Shown here piece after piece: positions 9,766 through 17,446 of a DNA stretch of 37,572 bases. The first letter of the stretch is position 1. The number at the start of each line of letters is the position of its first letter. The notes beneath the pieces are model-generated. The model was not told the DNA's origin. It made no database searches and worked only from the letters and a program-made list of their open reading frames with translations. The translations under genes were made by a program, and so were the position numbers. This stretch comes from Candidatus Gallimonas gallistercoris (GTDB lineage Bacteria; Bacillota; Clostridia; Christensenellales; Borkfalkiaceae): the NCBI GenBank assembly GCA_019117085.1, contig DXAJ01000076.1, positions 1 through 37,572 of the forward strand. Reading direction: 5' to 3'.

Positions 9766-9902
9766 CCCGCAGCGGAGGGGAACCCTCCTCGCGGGATTTT
9801 ATTTTTAGAAGTGCAGGGGAACCCTGCTCGGCTCATTTCATTTTAGAAGTAGCGGAGGGAGACCCTCCTCGCGGGATTTTATTTTCAGAAGCGCAGGGGA
9901 AT
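9766..9902 (+). repeat. ~40-bp structured tandem repeat (three copies plus a partial), each with a short GC stem followed by TTTTATTTT-AGAAG
   Basis: gcggaGGGGAACCCTcctcgcgggattttatttttagaag / gCAGGGGAACCCTGctcggctcatttcattttagaag / gcggaGGGAGACCCTcctcgcgggattttattttcagaag / gcagggga. Confidence 0.85.
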
Positions 9903-9912
9903 GCCAACTTCC

Positions 9913-10015
9913 TTGGCTCCTTCCTCGGGGTCCCCAAAAAAAGACGAAGTATTTTTTTGGGGTGAGGTTGAGGGAGCTGTCGAGCGCAGCGAGACTGAAG
10001 GAGTCGCCTTATTTT
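9913..10015 (+). repeat. Intergenic dispersed repeat, copy 2, with an internal 11-bp inverted repeat
   Basis: TTGGCTCCTTCCTC...GAGGGAGCTGTCGAGCGCAGCGAGACTGAAGGAGTCGCCTTATTTT; internal CCCCAAAAAAA (9932-9942) / TTTTTTTGGGG (9952-9962). Confidence 0.85.
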
Positions 10016-10053
10016 AATTCTTGCCTTTTTGTGCAAAGATGGTTTTAACGATC

Positions 10054-10082
10054 AAAACAGGTGGTTTGTGCCGCCTGTTTTT
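10054..10082. terminator. Intrinsic terminator
   Basis: AAACAGGTGG TTTGTG CCGCCTGTTT then TTCG. Confidence 0.7.
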
Positions 10083-10112
10083 CGTTTTTCTCGGGCGGCG
10101 GAAGCTGCCCGC

Positions 10113-10141
10113 TTGACAAACAAAGCCCCTTCGCGTACAAT
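10113..10141 (+). promoter_or_regulatory. Consensus promoter placed so transcription starts at or next to the ATG of the phosphatase gene
   Basis: TTGACA (10113-10118), 17-bp spacer, TACAAT (10136-10141); ATG at 10151. Confidence 0.75.
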
Positions 10142-10150
10142 AGAGGGCGT

Positions 10151-10945
10151 ATGAAGATCCAAAGGCTGAAACTCAAAAAGCTCAACAATACGCGCGATCT
10201 CGGCGGCATCCCCGCGGAGGGCGGCCGCGCCGTCAAAGCGGGCAAGCTCTTCCGGAGCGGCAGGCTCTCCCGCCTCCCCAAGCGCACGAAGACGGCGCTC
10301 GAAGGGCTCGGCATCCGCACCGTCGTCGACCTGCGCACGGACACCGAGCGCTGCGAACATCCCGATACCCTTCTCGAGGGCGCCGAATACATCGCGCTGC
10401 CCCTTCTCTGCGCGCCCACGGGCGGCATCACGGCGGAGCGCTCCTCCCGCCTCTTCGTCAAGGCGGAGAGCCGCCGCATCAAAGAGCAGTTCGGCACGGC
10501 GGATAATTATATGATCCACACCTACCGCGGCATCGTCTTCGACGAGAAGCCGCAGGAGAGTTTGCGCCGCTTTCTCCGCCTTGCGGTGGAGCGCGACGGG
10601 CTCTTGTGGCACTGCACGGGCGGAAAGGACCGCGCGGGCATCTGCGCGATGCTTCTCGAAGCGCTCCTCGGCGTAAAGGAGGAGGACATCCTGCAAGATT
10701 ATCTCGCTTCCCGCCGCTTCTGCCGCAAAAAGTTCTTCATCAACCGCCTGGGCGTGCTGATCGCGCCCATCACGCTCAAATTCAAGAAGGTGCTCTTCGG
10801 GCTCATGCGCATCAAGCGCGAGTACATGGAGGGCGTCATTTCCGAGATGAAGGCGCGTTACGGCAGCATCGTCGGCTACTGCATGAAGGTGCTGGGCATC
10901 ACCGAAACGGACATTGCCCTGCTCCGCGAAAAGTATCTCGTCTGA
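10151..10945 (+). CDS. Protein-tyrosine phosphatase-like (Y_phosphatase3 type)
   Basis: NNTRDLGGIPAEGG, LFRSGRLS, VVDLRTDTE, active-site loop HCTGGKDRAG. Start set at ATG 10151; the ORF track's 10061 start overlaps the promoter. Confidence 0.88.
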   Translation: MKIQRLKLKKLNNTRDLGGIPAEGGRAVKAGKLFRSGRLSRLPKRTKTALEGLGIRTVVDLRTDTERCEHPDTLLEGAEYIALPLLCAPTGGITAERSSRLFVKAESRRIKEQFGTADNYMIHTYRGIVFDEKPQESLRRFLRLAVERDGLLWHCTGGKDRAGICAMLLEALLGVKEEDILQDYLASRRFCRKKFFINRLGVLIAPITLKFKKVLFGLMRIKREYMEGVISEMKARYGSIVGYCMKVLGITETDIALLREKYLV

Positions 10946-10962
10946 GCACACCGCTTTCAAAA

Positions 10963-10998
10963 CAAACATCCACCGGCTGAACATGCGCGGCGGATGTT
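10963..10998 (+). terminator. Intrinsic terminator after the phosphatase gene
   Basis: AAACATCC-a-CCG...CGG-c-GGATGTTT followed by TTT. Confidence 0.8.
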
Positions 10999-11084
10999 TT
11001 TTATGCAAAAAAATGCGTCTTTGCCGCTGCTTTCGGGATACGAGGGCTGCGGCGCAGGCAAAAGAGGAGCGGCTTGCAGGTCTG

Positions 11085-12038
11085 TCAGCGCAGCGCCATG
11101 ACGATGGCCTGGGGAAAGTCGCCGAAGTTTTTGCCGAACAGGTTGATCCCGCCGCGGTGTTTGGCGTCCGGCTTGATGCCGATATCCAGCTTGACGGAAG
11201 TCCCGTCGTAGACGTGCAGGTCGTCGAATCTCACTTTGTCGGAAGCGAGGACGTTGTTGACGAAGACGCCCTCGGCGTTGACGGTGATCTTTTGCAGCAG
11301 GCCGAACTGCGTGCTCGTGAGCGGCCAGTAGAGGGGAGTGTACTTGCCCCGCCTGCCGCCGAAGTCGCCGGGAGAGGTGAACGTCGTCACTTCGACGTTG
11401 TTGATGCACACCGTGATATCGGAGGGCCACTTGTCGTTGTAATAGACGGTCTCCGAGCAGATCTCGAAGGAGAAGGTGATGGACGAGAAGGTGCGGATGC
11501 GCGAAAAGTCGGTGGGGAAGTTGTAGGAGATGAAGCCGGAGTCGAACCAGAGGCATTCCGCGCCGGCGCGGAGCGGGGAGAAGAAGAGGTGCGGGTTGTC
11601 GAACCCGAACAGGGGCCCCTCTTTGCCGAGCATCCCGCAGGGCGCTTTGATGTGGCAGTGCGAGAACATCCCGAGCGGCATCTCCACGAGGTATTCCGTT
11701 TCGGCGGGCTCTTCTCCGGGGAGCGCTTCCAAAGAGACGGTAAAGCTCAGGATGGCCTGCGCGTAGTACTTGGCGTGCCCCTTGGGCCCCGGCTGATAGG
11801 CAAGGTGGACGAGTCCCGCTTCGGTCAGGGCGTCGATGTGCCGCGCGATGCTCGAGACGGGGATATCCAGCGTTCTTGCAAGCGAAGAGAGGCTTTCGGT
11901 GTGGTTCAGAAGCGCCTTCATGATGAGGACGCGCTCCTTGACGGAGAGCGCATAGCAGTATTTGACGATGAGATCGTGGTCGTCCGGGTCGTCGACGTTG
12001 ACGGTCACGTTCTTGATGGGGGTGAGGATATCGCTCAT
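11085..12038 (-). CDS. COG4189/ArsR-like winged-helix transcriptional regulator with large C-terminal sensory domain
   Basis: HTH region 'LSSLARTLDIPVSSIARHIDALTEAGLVHLAYQPGPKGHAKYYA'; ~200-aa C-terminal beta-rich domain. Start at 12038 with AAGGAG upstream. Confidence 0.78.
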   Translation of the reverse strand: MSDILTPIKNVTVNVDDPDDHDLIVKYCYALSVKERVLIMKALLNHTESLSSLARTLDIPVSSIARHIDALTEAGLVHLAYQPGPKGHAKYYAQAILSFTVSLEALPGEEPAETEYLVEMPLGMFSHCHIKAPCGMLGKEGPLFGFDNPHLFFSPLRAGAECLWFDSGFISYNFPTDFSRIRTFSSITFSFEICSETVYYNDKWPSDITVCINNVEVTTFTSPGDFGGRRGKYTPLYWPLTSTQFGLLQKITVNAEGVFVNNVLASDKVRFDDLHVYDGTSVKLDIGIKPDAKHRGGINLFGKNFGDFPQAIVMALR

Positions 12039-12083
12039 GGCTTTGTGAAACTCCTTGACAGCAATGCACGCCGGTTTGATGAA

Positions 12084-12178
12084 ATTATAACACGGAACGT
12101 TCGGAAAAATCAACTGATTTTCGGATAACTTTCCGAAATTCGGAAAAAGTGGCGGCTCATTCCGTCAGATATCGGAAA
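12084..12178. promoter_or_regulatory. Divergent regulatory region with repeated TTCCGAA/TTCGGAA palindromic motifs
   Basis: GGAACGTTCGG near 12094, TTTCCGAA-A-TTCGGAAA at 12130-12146, TTCCG...CGGAA at 12160-12177; minus-strand TATAAT at 12084-12089. Confidence 0.7.
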
Positions 12179-12189
12179 GGGTCGAAGCA

Positions 12190-12218
12190 TTGACAAGGGG
12201 GGTGGGCGGGTGTATCAT
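12190..12218 (+). promoter_or_regulatory. Promoter for the glycan-utilisation operon
   Basis: TTGACA (12190-12195), 17-bp spacer, TATCAT (12213-12218). Confidence 0.75.
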
Positions 12219-12321
12219 GAAAACGAGATAAAAGGAGCGGGAAAGGCCGAAAGCGCTCTTTCCGTGCTCAGACAGAATGGGAACAGACCGGCCCGAAGAG
12301 GCTGTCCGGTTGAAAGGGGAT

Positions 12322-14067
12322 ATGATGAAAAGAGAAGAACACCCCGATCCTCAGTTCAGAAGATCGTCATATGAGTGCCTGAACGGCCGTTGGGAGTTCG
12401 AATGGGGATGCGGAGAGGACAAGACCAATTCGCCGCTTGCGCTTTCGATCGAAGTGCCGTTCTGCCCCGAATCGCCGCTCTCCGGGCTCGGCGGGCGCGC
12501 GAGATCGAGCGACTGCGTCTACAGCAGGACGATCACGCTCTCGGAGGAGGACTTGAAGTCCCGCCTTGTGGTGCATTTCGGCGCCGTGGACCGTGTCGCC
12601 AGAGTATATTGCAACGGTGTTGCGGTCGCGTCGCATACGGGCGGTTATACGCCTTTTGAAGCGGAGCTCAACGGGGCGGCACGGGCGGGGGAAAACCGCC
12701 TGACCGTGCTCGTCCACGACGATACGCGCGACGATGCCCCGAGCGGCAAGCAGAGCCCGAAAGAAAGTTCGTTCGGCTGTTTCTACACGCGGGTGACGGG
12801 CATCTGGCAGACGGTCTGGCTGGAACGCACGCCCTTTGCATACATCCGCAGTTTCCGCCTCATCCCCGATGCCGCCCGCGGCGTGCTGCGCGCCCGCGTC
12901 TTCTGCACGGGAGAGGGTACGGTGCGCCTTGAGGCGTTCTATGAGGGGCGGTCCGTCGGCAGCGCAGAGGGCAAAAACGGGCAGTTTCTCGAACTTGCGC
13001 TTTCCGAGCGGCATCTCTGGGAGCCGGGAAAGGGCAGGCTGTACGATCTGAAGATCACCTTCGGCGAAGATGAGGTGACGAGCTACTTCGGTCTGCGCGA
13101 TGTGGGCTACAAGGGCAAGCGCTTCCTCGTCAACGGCAGGAGCGTGTTCCAGCGGTTCGTGCTCGACCAGGGCTATTTCCCCGAAGGCATCTATACGGCG
13201 CCCGATGCCGCGCTCTTCCGCGAGGACATCGGGCGGGCGCAGGCGCTCGGCTTCAACGGCGCCAGGCTGCATCAGAAGGTGTTCGAGCCGCGCTATCTTT
13301 ACGAATGCGACCGGGCGGGGTTCCTCGTCTGGGGCGAATATGCGAGCTGGGGCATCGGATACGGCAACGTGAGCGGACTAACTATGTTCCTCAATGAGTG
13401 GACGGAGGCGGTGGAGCGGGATATCAACCACCCCTGCATCGTGACATGGTGTCCGCTCAACGAGACATGGGAGAGCCTGGAGGACGGCAAGACGCTGCGT
13501 GACATCCGCTTCGTCGATGCCGTGTACGAGGTGACGAAGCGGCTCGATCCCACCCGCCCCTGCGTCGACGTCAGCGGCGGCTATCACGGGACGCGCACCG
13601 ATCTTGCAGACTTCCACTGCTACGCGGGCTACGATGTGCTGAAGGCGCATCTTGCGGCGACGGCGGCGGGCAGGCCCGACTTCCCGAAGATGTATCTCGA
13701 CGGGGAGGGAACGGGGTACCGCGGAGAACCGCTTGCCCTGAGCGAATTCGGCGGCATTTCTTTCGGCGGCACCAAGGTGGAGCCGAGCTGCTGCGTCCTC
13801 GAGCGGGACGCCTGGGGGTACGACTCCGTCCGCGACGAAGATGCCTTTTTAGCAGATTACGAACGGACGATCGCCCTGCTGCTCTCTTTCAGGGAGCTCT
13901 CGGGCTTCTGCTATACGCAGCTTTACGACGTCGAGCAGGAACAGAACGGGATCTATACCTACGAACGGCAGCCCAAGTTCCGCGAAGACGGGATGGAGCG
14001 CATCCGCAGGGTGAATTGTGCGGAAGCCGCCATCGAACGGGAAACCTCGGAAGAGAACGGCGCCTGA
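12322..14067 (+). CDS. Glycoside hydrolase family 2 protein (beta-galactosidase/glucuronidase-like)
   Basis: YECLNGRWEFEW, HFGAVDRVARVYCNGVAVASHTGGYTPFEAEL, WCPLNETWE (acid/base), LSEFGG (nucleophile). RBS AAAGGGG before ATG 12322. Confidence 0.92.
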   Translation: MMKREEHPDPQFRRSSYECLNGRWEFEWGCGEDKTNSPLALSIEVPFCPESPLSGLGGRARSSDCVYSRTITLSEEDLKSRLVVHFGAVDRVARVYCNGVAVASHTGGYTPFEAELNGAARAGENRLTVLVHDDTRDDAPSGKQSPKESSFGCFYTRVTGIWQTVWLERTPFAYIRSFRLIPDAARGVLRARVFCTGEGTVRLEAFYEGRSVGSAEGKNGQFLELALSERHLWEPGKGRLYDLKITFGEDEVTSYFGLRDVGYKGKRFLVNGRSVFQRFVLDQGYFPEGIYTAPDAALFREDIGRAQALGFNGARLHQKVFEPRYLYECDRAGFLVWGEYASWGIGYGNVSGLTMFLNEWTEAVERDINHPCIVTWCPLNETWESLEDGKTLRDIRFVDAVYEVTKRLDPTRPCVDVSGGYHGTRTDLADFHCYAGYDVLKAHLAATAAGRPDFPKMYLDGEGTGYRGEPLALSEFGGISFGGTKVEPSCCVLERDAWGYDSVRDEDAFLADYERTIALLLSFRELSGFCYTQLYDVEQEQNGIYTYERQPKFREDGMERIRRVNCAEAAIERETSEENGA

Positions 14068-14108
14068 GCGCGTTTTCTTGCAGGAAATAAACATGATAAA
14101 GGGAGAAC

Positions 14109-15065
14109 ATGATGAGAGACAAAGCCAAAGTTTCCAAGTTGGGCCATACGCTCAGGAAGAACGGCAGGGCGTATGCGTTCTGTTACGCGATGGTCGCCTT
14201 CGCCGTCATCCAATTTGCGGTCTTCTACGTATGGATCAACATCAATTCCATCGTCATGGCGTTTCAGCAATATACGGGAAATGCCGCCGACGGAACAGAG
14301 CTGTATCAATGGTCCTTTTTCCAGTTTGACAGGCTGTTCCGCGAATTTTCGCTGCCCGCCTCTCAGATCGCGGTCGCCATCCGCAATACCTTCCTGTACT
14401 TCGGGGCGGGCGTTGCTCTTGTGTTTATCTGCTTCTTCTTTTCCTACTTCCTCTACAAGAAGGTATGGGGCTACCGCTTCTTCCGCATCATCTTCTATCT
14501 TCCTTCCATCATCAATGCGGTCGTGTGGGTCACGGTGTACCGCGACCTCATCCAGAAGTACGGGCCCATCTACGAGCTCCTCGAATCGTGGTTCGGCTAC
14601 GAGCTCCCGGCGCTTCTTTCCAATGTGGCGACGGCAACGCCGACCATCATCGCCTTCACGGTCTGGACGGGCCTCGGCGTCAACATGATCTTGTATCTCG
14701 GCGCCATGAACCGTCTCCCGCAGGAGGTCATCGAGGCGGGCGAGCTCGACGGGATCTCCTGGTGGCGGGAGATGTTCTCCATCGTGCTCCCCATGATCTG
14801 GCCGACCGTTTCGACGACGCTCATCCTGCAGTGTACGCAGCTGTTCAACAGTTCCGGCCCCATCCTGCTCTTCGGCACGGCGGGCATCCCGGCGGGCTCT
14901 TACGATACGACGACCATATCCTATTGGATCTTCTCTGCCACACAGGCGGGCAACGACCTCAACTTCCCCGCCGCGATGGGCCTGTTCTTTACCCTCATCA
15001 GCTTCCCGATCGTCTTGTTCATCCGCTGGTTCTTCAACAAGATCGATCCCGATGTGGAATACTAA
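14109..15065 (+). CDS. Carbohydrate ABC transporter permease (MalF/UgpA type)
   Basis: TM helices and EAGELDGISWWREMFSIVLPMIWPT (EAA loop). Confidence 0.93.
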   Translation: MMRDKAKVSKLGHTLRKNGRAYAFCYAMVAFAVIQFAVFYVWININSIVMAFQQYTGNAADGTELYQWSFFQFDRLFREFSLPASQIAVAIRNTFLYFGAGVALVFICFFFSYFLYKKVWGYRFFRIIFYLPSIINAVVWVTVYRDLIQKYGPIYELLESWFGYELPALLSNVATATPTIIAFTVWTGLGVNMILYLGAMNRLPQEVIEAGELDGISWWREMFSIVLPMIWPTVSTTLILQCTQLFNSSGPILLFGTAGIPAGSYDTTTISYWIFSATQAGNDLNFPAAMGLFFTLISFPIVLFIRWFFNKIDPDVEY

Positions 15066-15077
15066 GGAGGCAATGTC

Positions 15078-16013
15078 ATGAAAGCGATGCAAGCAACTGT
15101 TTCTGCTCCTGCTGCCGCTCCCGCCGGAAAGACGGATAAAAAGCGGGCTTCCCGCCGCAGGAAACATCGCGCGCCCGGCGCGTTCTTCGTCATCAAGACG
15201 ATCATGTTCATCGTCTTTGCGCTCTATGCTTTTACGCTCCTCTATGCGCTCGTCTTCGCGCTCTCCATCTCCTTCAAGGATCAGTGGATGTACCCGGGCG
15301 CCAATCAGGTGGGCTGGCCCGATCCCTGGGTGTGGACCAATTACACGGAGGCGTGGCTCAATCTCGAGACGGCGCATACGGGCATGATCGGGATGTTCTT
15401 CAACTCCCTCTGGTATGCGGGCGGCGGCGCCTTTCTGGGCGTGGCGGTCTCTTCGATGGTCGCCTATGTCGTCGCGAAGTACCGTTTCCCGGGTGGCAAG
15501 TTCCTCTACGGGCTCGCTATCTTCACGATGACGCTCCCCATCGTCGGCGCGTTCCCTTCGCAGTACCGCGTCTATGAGATCTTGGGGATCAACAATACGC
15601 CCTTCCTGCTGCTGACCAAGGCGGGCGGTTTCGGCTTCAACTTCGTTGTGCTCTATTCCTTCTTCAAGAGCCTTCCCTGGACGTATGCCGAAGCGGCGCA
15701 GATCGACGGCGCGGGGCACTTCCGCACCTTCCTGCAGGTGATGATGCCGCAGGCGACGGGCGTCATCATGGCGCTCTTCCTGGTGGCGTTCATCGGGCAG
15801 TGGAACGACTATCAGTTCCCCATCCTCTTCCTCAAAGACTATCCCACGCTCTCGTCCGGCCTCTACATCTATCAGATCGAGCAGGTCCGCGAGACGAACT
15901 ATCCCGTGCTCTTTGCGGGGCTCATCATCAGTATCATCCCCGTCATCATTCTCTACATCGCGTTCCAGAACACGCTGATGGATATGCAGCTTTCGGGCGG
16001 ACTCAAAGGCTGA
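15078..16013 (+). CDS. Carbohydrate ABC transporter permease (MalG/UgpE type)
   Basis: EAAQIDGAGHFRTFLQVMMPQ EAA loop and multiple TM helices. Confidence 0.93.
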   Translation: MKAMQATVSAPAAAPAGKTDKKRASRRRKHRAPGAFFVIKTIMFIVFALYAFTLLYALVFALSISFKDQWMYPGANQVGWPDPWVWTNYTEAWLNLETAHTGMIGMFFNSLWYAGGGAFLGVAVSSMVAYVVAKYRFPGGKFLYGLAIFTMTLPIVGAFPSQYRVYEILGINNTPFLLLTKAGGFGFNFVVLYSFFKSLPWTYAEAAQIDGAGHFRTFLQVMMPQATGVIMALFLVAFIGQWNDYQFPILFLKDYPTLSSGLYIYQIEQVRETNYPVLFAGLIISIIPVIILYIAFQNTLMDMQLSGGLKG

Positions 16014-16057
16014 GCCGTGAAGGCTTTGACCGATAAACAAATAAGGAGGAAATCACT

Positions 16058-17425
16058 ATGAGGAAACTCACGGTATGGCTGCTTTCCCTGTGCGTGACGG
16101 TGAGCGCCGTTTTGGCGGTCTCCGGCTGCTCGGGGCAGGCAATGAGTACGGAAGGGGAGATCTACCCGACCTACGCCGACGATAAGGAAATGATGATCGG
16201 CGGTTGGGATTCGCCCATTCCGACCAAAGAGAATTATCAGGCGGTGAAGGATATGGGGCTCACCCATATCTTCCTCGATCAGGTCTATGCTAAGATGGAT
16301 TCGCCGCAGTACGAGGAGATCCTGTCCTGGTGCGAAGAGCTCGGGCTCAAGGTCCTGCTCATGTCGGGCAGCAACCTCGGCACCAACTCGATGGCGGGCT
16401 GGACGGAGGCAGACTGGGAGCTTTTATACGAACGGGCGGCTTCTCCCGCGGCGGATATGATCTGCTATTGGGACGAACCGTACGTCGAGAACTTCGGGGA
16501 AGTCAAAGAGCTCGTCGCTCGGCACAATGCCGAGTACGGCAGCTCCGCCGACGCGCCCACCTTCTATGTGACGTTCAACCCTTCGGCGCACGTCAACAGC
16601 AGCGGCGAGACCATCCCCTATGACGAATATGCAAACCGTCTCTGGGAGGAAGCGATCTCGGAGCTTGAGGGAAAGAAATTTCTCTCCACCGACGTCTATC
16701 CCCTCATCTCGGGCAGCGGTTCGACGAGCGTGCTCTCCACCTGGCTGCCCACGCTCGAATCGATGGCTTCGCTCGCCTCTAAAAACGACGCCGACTTCCA
16801 CATGTTCATCCAGAGCTATTGGGATGTGAAGGGCGGCAACGGCGCCCGCCGGCGCGTCAACGAGGAGGATCTGAGCTATCAGGTCTATACCTGTATGGCG
16901 TTCGGTATCACGGGATTTTCCTACTTCACCTATACGGAATCCTTCCTTTCCGATCAGATGACGGGCGGCTGCGTGACGCGCGACGACTGTACGCCGACCG
17001 AACTCTATGGCTGGGCGCAGGAGCTCAACGCCGAGATCAGGAAGTTCGACAACGTCTATCTCTCCTTCGACTGGCAGGGCGTCTACCCCGTGGTCGGCAG
17101 CGAGAACGAAAGCGGGTTCGTTCCCGCATATGATCTGCTCGAGTCCCCGCTTACGTCGCTCTCCTCGGCGAGCGCGGTCACGGCGACGCAGGATACGCTC
17201 ATCGGGCAGTTTGCGGATGAGGACGGCAACGACGGTCTCATCGTCACCAACTATTCCGATCCCGCTTCCGGGCTGACCGACAAGGTCTCCCTTACCTTCC
17301 GGGATGCCAACCGCGCGCTCGTCTACCGCAACGGAGAACGCACCGTCTACGTCCTGAAGGACGGGGTGCTCGATCTGACGCTTGGATCCGGCGAGGGAGT
17401 CTTTGTGATCCCCGTCAAAATATAA
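16058..17425 (+). CDS. Lipoprotein with TIM-barrel-like (putative glycoside hydrolase) domain
   Basis: Lipobox VSGC; GWDSPIPTKENYQAVKDMGLTHIFLD, KVLLMSGSN, MICYWDEPY, STDVYPLI, HMFIQSYWD resemble beta-strand ends of a glycosidase barrel. Confidence 0.6.
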   Translation: MRKLTVWLLSLCVTVSAVLAVSGCSGQAMSTEGEIYPTYADDKEMMIGGWDSPIPTKENYQAVKDMGLTHIFLDQVYAKMDSPQYEEILSWCEELGLKVLLMSGSNLGTNSMAGWTEADWELLYERAASPAADMICYWDEPYVENFGEVKELVARHNAEYGSSADAPTFYVTFNPSAHVNSSGETIPYDEYANRLWEEAISELEGKKFLSTDVYPLISGSGSTSVLSTWLPTLESMASLASKNDADFHMFIQSYWDVKGGNGARRRVNEEDLSYQVYTCMAFGITGFSYFTYTESFLSDQMTGGCVTRDDCTPTELYGWAQELNAEIRKFDNVYLSFDWQGVYPVVGSENESGFVPAYDLLESPLTSLSSASAVTATQDTLIGQFADEDGNDGLIVTNYSDPASGLTDKVSLTFRDANRALVYRNGERTVYVLKDGVLDLTLGSGEGVFVIPVKI

Positions 17426-17446
17426 AAAACAAAGTGAGGTATCGAC

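Noticed and set aside
9766-9902. Possible CRISPR array
   Set aside because: Units are contiguous imperfect repeats with no unique spacers of regular length and no cas genes nearby.
13959-16040. 693-aa minus-strand ORF antisense to GH2/permease genes
   Set aside because: Spans three well-supported plus-strand genes; biased composition typical of antisense frames.
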